DNA of 5,332 nucleotides. It comes from an uncultured Eubacteriales bacterium (GTDB lineage Bacteria; Bacillota; Clostridia; Christensenellales; UBA1242). The position numbers and the translations under genes were made by a program. Shown piece by piece: positions 1-5,332 of this stretch (its first letter is position 1; each line of letters starts with the position of its first letter). The notes beneath the pieces were generated by a model. The model worked only from the letters and a program-made list of their open reading frames with translations. It ran no database searches and had not been told where the DNA came from. The stretch is taken from positions 1 through 5,332 of the forward strand of contig CADBPU010000090.1 of assembly GCA_902796635.1 (NCBI GenBank), read 5' to 3'.

Positions 1-3
1 AAT

Positions 4-86
4 GGGGATGTGGCGGAACTGGCAGACGCGCACGTTTAAGGGGCGTGTTCTAACGAGTGTGGGTTCAAGTCCCACCGTCCCCACCA
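4..86 (+). tRNA. tRNA-Leu, anticodon AAG
   Basis: This is a complete class II tRNA. The acceptor stem pairs 4-10 with 76-82, with one T-G pair. The discriminator is A83, and CCA is encoded at 84-86. The T arm is GTGGG/CCCAC (59-63 with 71-75) around the loop TTCAAGT. The anticodon stem is 31-35 with 43-47, closed by a T-G pair. The 7-base loop 36-42 is TTAAGGG, which puts AAG at 38-40 and decodes CUU. The variable arm (48-58) is long, as expected for tRNA-Leu. A34 would need deamination to inosine by a TadA-type enzyme to read CUC and CUA as well; this is family knowledge and is not visible here. The promoter lies outside the window. Confidence 0.96.
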
Positions 87-91
87 AAATT

Positions 92-113
92 GTGGTTTTT
101 TGGCCACTTTTTT
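92..113 (+). terminator. Weak intrinsic terminator after tRNA-Leu
   Basis: A 6-bp stem (92-97 with 102-107, GTGG/CCAC plus two T-G pairs) closes a TTTT loop and is followed directly by six T residues. It starts 5 bases after the CCA end. The stem is short, so termination may be partial, which could explain the further hairpins downstream. Confidence 0.55.
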
Positions 114-135
114 ATTTTATTTATTTTTTTGTTTT

Positions 136-159
136 AGTCAGTAATTACTGACTTTTTTT
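136..159 (+). terminator. Intrinsic terminator, perfect 18-bp palindrome plus T-run
   Basis: Positions 136-153 are a perfect palindrome (AGTCAGT, AATT loop, ACTGACT) giving a 7-bp stem. T residues run through 159. On the minus strand the hairpin is followed by AAAAC, not by U residues. It is therefore oriented to stop plus-strand transcription leaving the tRNA, not transcripts of the convergent PHP-like gene. Confidence 0.7.
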
Positions 160-199
160 AGTGTTTTTATACTTGTTGAATTTTTGATTTTCCTATTTT

Positions 200-232
200 T
201 TTTGTGTCAAATTTTGTGTCAAATTTTGTGTC
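200..232. repeat. Three tandem copies of a 12-bp unit
   Basis: TTTTGTGTCAAA occurs at 200-211 and again at 212-223. A third copy starts at 224 and diverges after TTTTGTGTCA. The third copy supplies the left arm of the terminator stem at 225-246. The first two copies could pair with the same right arm over a longer loop. The exact head-to-tail arrangement suggests expansion by replication slippage. Confidence 0.85.
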
Positions 233-253
233 AGTTTTGACACAAATTTTTTT
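225..253 (+). terminator. Third plus-strand intrinsic terminator
   Basis: An 8-bp perfect stem pairs TTTGTGTC (225-232) with GACACAAA (239-246) around a 6-base loop, followed by seven T residues (247-253). It lies just past the 3' end of the convergent minus-strand gene, so it would block antisense transcription from the tRNA side. The minus-strand reading has no U-run after the hairpin. Confidence 0.65.
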
Positions 254-285
254 ATTGATTTTTTTGATATCAAAAAAGAACCACA

Positions 286-1872
286 TTATAGCGATTCTTC
301 TTTTTCTGTTGATTTTTTTGTGCCGGTGGTTTTTGAAAAGGTGTCCACTGCTCTATTTAATGGCCTAACTTCAACCTGTTGAGTTGTTCTGTCAAATTTA
401 CCATTAAGTAAATCAAGCCAGCCACATTTTGTGCAAGCGTATGTCAATTCATCAGCATAATTTGAATGATTTGGATTGCTTTCCACATTTTCGTCAATAA
501 ATGCTGTATCTATATCTGATTTCATATGCCAATCACCAGATGAAGAGTTAAGATTAACTGCTTTGCCAAGACGCATAAACACATCAACCAATTGCCAATC
601 ATATCTGGTTTTAATTCCACCATCAACCTTTTTTCTGTCTTCAAACATCTTTGGACATACTTCAACACCTTTGATTATGAAACCCAATTGTTTTGTATAT
701 TTATCTAAATTTTTTATAAAAATTTGATTTCTCACAAAACCATTACTATCACCTTTTATTGCAACTTTCAAAGTACTATTGTTCATTTTGAGAATATTTG
801 TTGAGTCGTTTGGCAATATCAAAGTGTCAACACCTGTTTGTCTATATATTTTCAACAAATCCTGAATTGATTTTTTAATAGGTTTTGATAAATTTGATAT
901 ATCAACTCCATCAAATGCAGAAATTGGAAGGCCAGTGTTTGTGTGAATTGCTATTGTTTTTGGATGGGCTACACAAAACTCTGCTGTATCTCCAAATAAT
1001 AATTTTACATCTTCAAGTTTTAATCTAGACAAACTGTGTTCGCCAGAACTTGGATAATTTACATAAGGATTATAATGTTCGTTTGACTCGATTTGGTCTT
1101 CTATATTAAATCTCTTTAAGAAGTGATAAGAAATACCATCACCCATAACATGACTTGAAACATCAGCATCAATTCGCTCTTTTGCTTCTTTCGTGTTTTT
1201 TATAAGTCCCTTGCTTACGAGATAATTAAAACTATCATCAATAAATCTATCTCTTATTTGAGTGTAAGTTAAGCCCATTTCTATTGTGTTTTCATAGATA
1301 TCAAAAGGAATTCTATCTTTTACATCTTTACAATACTTATCACACAAAATATTTCTTGCAGATTTAAGCAATATACCCAAACTAAAAAATTTATCATCGG
1401 CAGACCTGCTTATTGGCAAGTCGTTTCTGTAAACAAGTTCATGATTAAGGTCTTTTTTGATATACATATCAGACCAAACAGAATATATTTTTGTTTTTTT
1501 GAAAAATTCTTCTTCTTTGCCTTTTTTTGCGGCCGCAAGCATATGCATTTTTTTGAAAACATATTTGCTATCACCACGACGTGGATCTTCATATTCCAAA
1601 ACATTTGAAACGCTTACGTTATATTCTGCTTGTGGATATAAATGTAGTCTATCCTTTACTTCTTTTGGGAATTTTTTGTATTTATCCCAAACTTCTTTTG
1701 CCCAAGTTGTGCTGTTATGACTTCCACACATAGTATGAATTTCATAATTATTGATTTCTGCAATAGCTAAATGTAATTTCAAAAAATCATTTGGAGACAA
1801 ATTTGCTTCATTGAGTTCTGATGGTTCCAAAAAGTGTCTATGCAAATCAATTACAACTTTACTATCCTTCAT
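286..1872 (-). CDS. Divergent PHP-domain metal-dependent hydrolase with a large insertion
   Basis: The gene encodes 528 residues, with no signal peptide or membrane segment, so it is probably cytoplasmic. The substrate is unknown. Motifs in order fit the PHP family (polymerase and histidinol phosphatase type phosphoesterases). They are DLHRH at 9-13 (H11, H13), E83 in AEYNVSV, H110 in KKMHMLAA, H303 in VAHPKT, E404 in KGVEV, and D447/H449 in SGDWHMKSDID. Together these would supply a multinuclear metal site. About 190 residues separate H110 from H303, more than in compact PHP domains. This stretch is charged and mostly helical in character, so it is probably an inserted domain. A CxxC pair (C480, C483) lies near the C-terminus, and the last 20 residues are polar and probably disordered. 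The ATG is supported by TGAGG with a 5-base spacer. The gene has its own promoter and is not in an operon with the upstream gene. The fold call is from motifs only; a related amidohydrolase-like fold is the main alternative. Confidence 0.6.
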   Translation of the reverse strand: MKDSKVVIDLHRHFLEPSELNEANLSPNDFLKLHLAIAEINNYEIHTMCGSHNSTTWAKEVWDKYKKFPKEVKDRLHLYPQAEYNVSVSNVLEYEDPRRGDSKYVFKKMHMLAAAKKGKEEEFFKKTKIYSVWSDMYIKKDLNHELVYRNDLPISRSADDKFFSLGILLKSARNILCDKYCKDVKDRIPFDIYENTIEMGLTYTQIRDRFIDDSFNYLVSKGLIKNTKEAKERIDADVSSHVMGDGISYHFLKRFNIEDQIESNEHYNPYVNYPSSGEHSLSRLKLEDVKLLFGDTAEFCVAHPKTIAIHTNTGLPISAFDGVDISNLSKPIKKSIQDLLKIYRQTGVDTLILPNDSTNILKMNNSTLKVAIKGDSNGFVRNQIFIKNLDKYTKQLGFIIKGVEVCPKMFEDRKKVDGGIKTRYDWQLVDVFMRLGKAVNLNSSSGDWHMKSDIDTAFIDENVESNPNHSNYADELTYACTKCGWLDLLNGKFDRTTQQVEVRPLNRAVDTFSKTTGTKKSTEKEESL

Positions 1873-1887
1873 AACAACCTCATAATT

Positions 1888-1916
1888 ATTATATCATAAA
1901 ATTTTTTTTATTTCAA
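1888..1916 (-). promoter_or_regulatory. Promoter of the PHP-like gene, with extended -10
   Basis: Reading the minus strand, TTGAAA (1911-1916) is one base off the consensus -35. A 17-bp spacer follows, then TATAAT (1888-1893), preceded by TGA as an extended -10. The expected start of transcription is near 1881-1882. That leaves a leader of only about 9-10 bases, so the GAGG ribosome binding site (1878-1881) would lie at the very 5' end of the mRNA. Confidence 0.75.
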
Positions 1917-1953
1917 TACTTAATGAAAAAACTTTTATATTTTAATTTTTATA

Positions 1954-1981
1954 AAAAATAAGAGATTTCTCTCTTATTTTT
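1954..1981 (-). terminator. Intrinsic terminator of the GLUG-protein gene
   Basis: A 12-bp perfect stem (1954-1965 with 1970-1981) encloses a four-base loop that reads GAAA on the minus strand. Its far arm ends in a U-run on that strand. It begins 12 bases past the stop codon of the 955-residue gene. The mirror A/T tracts let it act on both strands. It isolates this gene from the PHP-like gene, whose promoter starts about 40 bases further on. Confidence 0.88.
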
Positions 1982-1993
1982 ATTTTCTTATAA

Positions 1994-4861
1994 TTATTTT
2001 GCAACATCTCTAATTTGGATATAGCTACCAATTGTTGATGTATTATATAACCAAATTGAAGTTGAATAACTATGATTGATGAATACTCTATAACTTCCAT
2101 CGCTACCTGTTGCTTGGTCGTCTGAAATTTGAATATCTGGAACACCATTTGTTGTTGCTGTCCAATTATCAAGACTTGCATCATAGTTTTGTCTTTTTAT
2201 ATTTCCACTTCTTGCAACATTAATACTATGATTGAAAGCGTTAAAGTCTATTGCACTGACAAGATGAGTAATATCACTTGAATCTCCACGAATATTTGAT
2301 TTTGTTTCGTAGTAGAATGAACCTTCGCCACTGAAATTGCATGATGAGAAAATATATTCGCAATATGCTGTGTGTTTGTTTGTAACATCAATATTATATA
2401 CTGCACCGCAACCAACACTTGAAGCGTCAATATTTGTTTTGTTTGTCATTGAGTTTTTCATATAACCAAGTTTTAAGTTATATACCAAACCTGCAACTCT
2501 TTTTCCAACAAGTATCAATTGACCAACCATACAGTTTTCAATTGAACCTAATGAAATACCAACAAGTCCAGCAACATTTGAACCAGTGATTTGTTCATAG
2601 TTCGCACAATATCTAACAACAGAATCTGCTGAACTTCCAAGATAACCAACTACTCCTGCAAATGTCATATCGCTTGCTTCTGTGTTTCCATAAATTTCGC
2701 CATGATTTGCACATGATATAACAGCTCCGCCAGAAACAGCAACAATACCAACAGCATATCCTGTACCTGGTTTTCCTGTTACAGAAATCTTTCCACTATT
2801 TTTGCAATCTTGAACTGAGTTTGTATTGTATGAAGTAATACCTGCAACCCATGCTTCTGCTGGTGATTTTTCATAAGTAATTTCTACACTTGATTTGCTA
2901 GATAAAATCTTTCCATGATTTTCTGCAATCAATCCAGCCAAATATAATTTTGAACTATTATAATCTGTTGAAATTGTATTTTCTGCAAAGCAAGTATCAA
3001 CAACACCATTATTATAAGCAGCAAGTGAAGCAACGTGATCAGCATTTGTGATATCTCTAATTGTTGCATTTACAACAATATAAGAGAGACTTGCATTTTG
3101 ACCCAATGTTTTGAATACAGCAGCACAACCATCCGCTACACCATCATTTGAAATGATTTCCAAATAGATTTTGAATTGTGGATTTCCTTGTTCATCAAGT
3201 GGACAAGTCAATTTACCATTGAAGTCAAATGGCTTGTATCCTCTTTCTGATGAAAGATAGATGTTTTCTTTTAAGATATATTTAACTTGTGAGTCTGCGT
3301 TTGAAAGTTTTTCAACAAAATTGTCATTTGTTATATCAGCAGGAGAAGCATAGTTTTGAACTCTTGAACTGATATAATTTACTGCAAATGAAAGTTGTGG
3401 AACATTGACACCTTCTTCAATTGTCCAAACACCTTCTGCGAATTGCCAATATTGCGCTTCATTTCTTGAATCCATAAATGAATAGTAAACTTCTTGAGTT
3501 TTTAATTCTTCTGTTGTTTTTCCATAAACGCCGTAATCATCACCTGAAATTGCATTTACTTGTGTGAAGATACCATTTATATTTGGATTTATATCTGTGC
3601 TGAAATAATTTCCATAAATTGTATTATGATTTGTATCGCTATTATAATTGTTGTTATATCCAACAATGCCTGCCATAACTGATGTTGTAGAATTTGAGAA
3701 TTGCATAACTGAATAAGTATCTGCTATGTTAGATTTTATATTATTTTCTGCATTTGCGCCAAATGATGCATATTCTACCATACCAGCAATACCACCCGCA
3801 TAAGTGCCATCACCACTTGTGATAACGCAATCAGTTTTTAATGAACCAGCATAACAATTTTCAACTGTTGAACCTGCCATGTATCCAACAAGACCACCAA
3901 CTGCTTTTGAACTTTCTGTTGTCATTGAAACTTCTGCACTTGAACGCATAATTGTTGCAACGCTCTTTTTTGAAGCCAAAATTGAAGAACCAGCAAGTCC
4001 GCCTGTTGCATTGTTTGTGCCTGAAACATTAAGAGCAGAATTTTTAACTTGTGATTTTAATATAGTGCCATTGTTTAATCCAACAAGACCACCAACGTTT
4101 GCATTGATAACTGTGTTTGTGATATTTGATGAATCAACAATTGCATTTTCTATTGTACCTGCATTAACACCTGCAAGTGTTCCTACATTTTGAGAACTTG
4201 CTGTAATTGTTGTTGCACTAAGATTTGCGCCTTTTACATAACCATTTGTGCCAATTTTTGCAAATAAACCAACATTATTGCTGTTATTGTTTGCTACTGA
4301 CAAATTTGAAATGGTTTTTCCATTAAAGTCGAAATTTCCTGTAAAACCACTTTCATCATCAGCACCAATAGGTGTCCAATCACCTGTCAAAGCAATGTTT
4401 GAAACAAGTTTGTAACTGCTTGAAAGTGGATAAGTCAAACTTTCACCATCTTCAAGATTTGTTGTTGTACCAATTTTTGAAAGTTGTTCTTGATTTTTTA
4501 TAAGATATGGTGTAGCGTAATTACCATCTCCTACTGTTACCTGAATATTTACAGGATTAAATCCTTTCAAGTTGCTTGTTACAACTATTGTTGTTGAACC
4601 ACCAGACAATGCCTTAAAATTATAATTTTCTGTATCGTCAGTTATTCTAACAATTGAAGTGTTTTGAACATCAATATAAACTTCTGTTCCTGCCTTCAAA
4701 TCTTTTTTAACGATATCTAAATTGAAATTTTCACCATTGTTTACTTCGTAAACTGTTTGATTTACGTACAAAATTTCTTCTCTTGTCATAAATCTAAATA
4801 CTGTAAAGCCCATACCAAGAGCAACTACGCATATAATAACAAATACCCAAAATCTTTTCAT
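1994..4861 (-). CDS. Membrane-anchored GLUG-repeat beta-helix surface protein
   Basis: The gene encodes 955 residues. After MKR, residues 4-24 form a hydrophobic segment with no obvious cleavage site, so it is probably a signal anchor with the rest outside the membrane. Residues about 28-112 resemble a bacterial Ig-like (BIG2-type) domain, ending in NIQVTVGDG. Two GLUG-type beta-helix modules follow. Module 1 (about 114-490) opens with YATPYLIKNQEQLSKIG, has rungs such as VGGLVGLNNGTI (256), VGGLVGYMAGSTVENC (321) and AGIVGYN (397), and closes with WTIEEGVNVPQL. Module 2 (about 500-911) has rungs LAGLIAENHGKI, VAGITSYN, FAGVVGYLG and VAGLVGISLGSIENC, and closes with WTATTNGVPDI. A short beta-rich tail ends the protein. 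There is no LPxTG motif or C-terminal anchor. In module 2, cysteines 624, 686, 717, 752 and 777 recur at a similar rung position. The start is fixed by AAAGGAG with a 5-base spacer. GLUG proteins are usually adhesins or surface-layer components; the exact role and ligand are unknown. Confidence 0.82.
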   Translation of the reverse strand: MKRFWVFVIICVVALGMGFTVFRFMTREEILYVNQTVYEVNNGENFNLDIVKKDLKAGTEVYIDVQNTSIVRITDDTENYNFKALSGGSTTIVVTSNLKGFNPVNIQVTVGDGNYATPYLIKNQEQLSKIGTTTNLEDGESLTYPLSSSYKLVSNIALTGDWTPIGADDESGFTGNFDFNGKTISNLSVANNNSNNVGLFAKIGTNGYVKGANLSATTITASSQNVGTLAGVNAGTIENAIVDSSNITNTVINANVGGLVGLNNGTILKSQVKNSALNVSGTNNATGGLAGSSILASKKSVATIMRSSAEVSMTTESSKAVGGLVGYMAGSTVENCYAGSLKTDCVITSGDGTYAGGIAGMVEYASFGANAENNIKSNIADTYSVMQFSNSTTSVMAGIVGYNNNYNSDTNHNTIYGNYFSTDINPNINGIFTQVNAISGDDYGVYGKTTEELKTQEVYYSFMDSRNEAQYWQFAEGVWTIEEGVNVPQLSFAVNYISSRVQNYASPADITNDNFVEKLSNADSQVKYILKENIYLSSERGYKPFDFNGKLTCPLDEQGNPQFKIYLEIISNDGVADGCAAVFKTLGQNASLSYIVVNATIRDITNADHVASLAAYNNGVVDTCFAENTISTDYNSSKLYLAGLIAENHGKILSSKSSVEITYEKSPAEAWVAGITSYNTNSVQDCKNSGKISVTGKPGTGYAVGIVAVSGGAVISCANHGEIYGNTEASDMTFAGVVGYLGSSADSVVRYCANYEQITGSNVAGLVGISLGSIENCMVGQLILVGKRVAGLVYNLKLGYMKNSMTNKTNIDASSVGCGAVYNIDVTNKHTAYCEYIFSSCNFSGEGSFYYETKSNIRGDSSDITHLVSAIDFNAFNHSINVARSGNIKRQNYDASLDNWTATTNGVPDIQISDDQATGSDGSYRVFINHSYSTSIWLYNTSTIGSYIQIRDVAK

Positions 4862-4882
4862 AAAATCTCCTTTGTCTTGAAT

Positions 4883-4911
4883 ATTATACTTTATTAAAAA
4901 TCAATTGTCAA
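4883..4911 (-). promoter_or_regulatory. Consensus promoter of the GLUG-protein gene
   Basis: On the minus strand this is TTGACA (4906-4911), a 17-bp spacer and TATAAT (4883-4888), a perfect match to the housekeeping sigma consensus. Transcription should start near 4876, giving a leader of about 15 bases that holds little more than the AAAGGAG ribosome binding site (4867-4873). Expression is probably strong and constitutive. No operator-like inverted repeat overlaps the elements. Confidence 0.85.
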
Positions 4912-5026
4912 TACCCTTTCAAAATTTTGTTTAATATTTATTATATAGTTTATTTATATTAAAATATTTTATCAATATAATTGCACAATTTGCCATAAAA
5001 AAAATCAAAAAAATGCATTTATGTGC
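4912..5026. other. Divergent intergenic spacer, no gene seen
   Basis: This A/T-dominated spacer separates the minus-strand promoter of the GLUG gene from the plus-strand promoter at 5027. Open frames across it have no ribosome binding site and read as low-complexity peptides. I see no convincing operator or RNA structure. Confidence 0.6.
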
Positions 5027-5055
5027 TTGACAATAAAAATATGATTTGATATTAT
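5027..5055 (+). promoter_or_regulatory. Strong plus-strand promoter for the tRNA-Asn/structured RNA transcript
   Basis: TTGACA (5027-5032), a 17-bp spacer and TATTAT (5050-5055) match consensus with one mismatch, and TGA just upstream of the -10 makes it an extended -10. Transcription should start near 5062. The interrupted tRNA begins at 5160, so the transcript has a structured leader of about 100 bases. No ribosome binding site with a credible reading frame follows, which suggests a non-coding product. Confidence 0.8.
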
Positions 5056-5104
5056 TATTGTGCGTTGCAAAAAAATAGTCAAATATTGCAACAAATATCA
5101 AAAA

Positions 5105-5127
5105 GGTTGGCACAACCTATCGGTTTG
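5105..5127 (+). repeat. 23-bp direct repeat, copy 1, upstream of tRNA-Asn
   Basis: This is identical over 23 bases to 5292-5314. It contains a complete small hairpin (GGTTG, GCA loop, CAACC) and the left arm of a second one. Its right arm is AAACTGA (5131-5137), which pairs using one G-T pair. It lies about 33 bases before the tRNA half. Confidence 0.92.
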
Positions 5128-5159
5128 TAAAAACTGACAAATAGTGCGAAAAATTATAT

Positions 5160-5201
<42 letters not shown>

Positions 5202-5291
5202 CGACGCGTAAAAAAAGTTGCCAGTGGCAAGTTTTTAGCCAATGAACAAAGTGAATGACAAGCCGGCGAAAAGCTATGCTTGAGCCCGAAT

Positions 5292-5314
5292 GGTTGGCAC
5301 AACCTATCGGTTTG
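5292..5314 (+). repeat. 23-bp direct repeat, copy 2, downstream of the tRNA-Asn half
   Basis: This is the same 23 bases as 5105-5127, with start positions 187 bases apart. The second hairpin is completed here by AAACCGAT (5316-5323), so the pairing of copy 1 is kept with a C in place of the T (a G-C pair replaces the G-T pair). The flanks to the left of the two copies are unrelated, so the repeat unit is the hairpin pair, not a longer duplication. Confidence 0.92.
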
Positions 5315-5332
5315 GAAACCGATTTAATCGTG

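Noticed and set aside
200..246. CRISPR-like short repeats
   Set aside because: The copies are directly adjacent with no spacers, and one arm forms a terminator hairpin.
260..277. Palindrome TTTTTTGATATCAAAAAA as a terminator for the PHP-like gene
   Set aside because: The stem is nearly all A-T with no loop and no U-run after it on the minus strand, so it is a poor terminator.
476..727. Plus-strand open frame of 83 codons
   Set aside because: It lies wholly inside the PHP-like gene on the opposite strand, with no ribosome binding site. The same holds for the other short frames within 1410-1720, 1942-2430 and 3879-4193.
1994..2100. Cell-wall sorting signal at the C-terminus of the GLUG protein
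   Set aside because: The protein ends in IQIRDVAK with no LPxTG-like motif, hydrophobic stretch or positive tail after one.
4931..5113. 60-codon minus-strand frame in the intergenic region
   Set aside because: It has no ribosome binding site, reads as low-complexity A/T peptide, and overlaps the plus-strand promoter and RNA hairpins.

Overview
This AT-rich window carries two protein genes, both on the minus strand, between an intact tRNA-Leu at the left edge and an interrupted tRNA-Asn at the right edge, both tRNAs on the plus strand. Low GC, strong AGGAG-type ribosome binding sites, near-consensus sigma-A/sigma-70 promoters with 17-bp spacers, an encoded tRNA 3' CCA and a tRNA-Leu with anticodon AAG together suggest a low-GC Bacillota-like (Firmicutes) bacterium, probably known mainly from metagenomes. 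No gene allows a genus call, and the lineage is an inference.

Left part (1-285): tRNA-Leu(AAG), followed by three successive plus-strand hairpin/T-run structures. The last one is built from a 12-bp tandem repeat. They lie between the tRNA and the 3' end of the convergent gene. No good minus-strand terminator is visible here.

Middle: 286-1872 (minus) encodes a 528-residue protein that I read as a divergent PHP-type metal-dependent hydrolase with a large insertion. It has its own promoter and an unusually short leader. A bidirectional-looking hairpin at 1954-1981 separates it from the upstream gene. The gene at 1994-4861 (minus) encodes a 955-residue membrane-anchored exported protein, with an Ig-like segment followed by two GLUG-type beta-helix modules, probably a surface adhesin or structural protein. 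It has a perfect TTGACA-17-TATAAT promoter. Each protein gene looks monocistronic, and I see no functional link between them.

Right part (4862-5332): a divergent promoter region, then a strong plus-strand promoter (5027-5055) that appears to drive a structured transcript of at least 270 nt running off the window. This transcript contains several hairpins and a clear 5' half of tRNA-Asn(GUU). It continues after the anticodon stem into sequence that is not tRNA. A pair of adjacent hairpins occurs twice, once before and once after the tRNA half, sharing a 23-bp identical core. This is the least explained part of the window. It may be an intron-containing tRNA, a large structured RNA with an embedded tRNA, a broken tRNA, or an assembly artefact.
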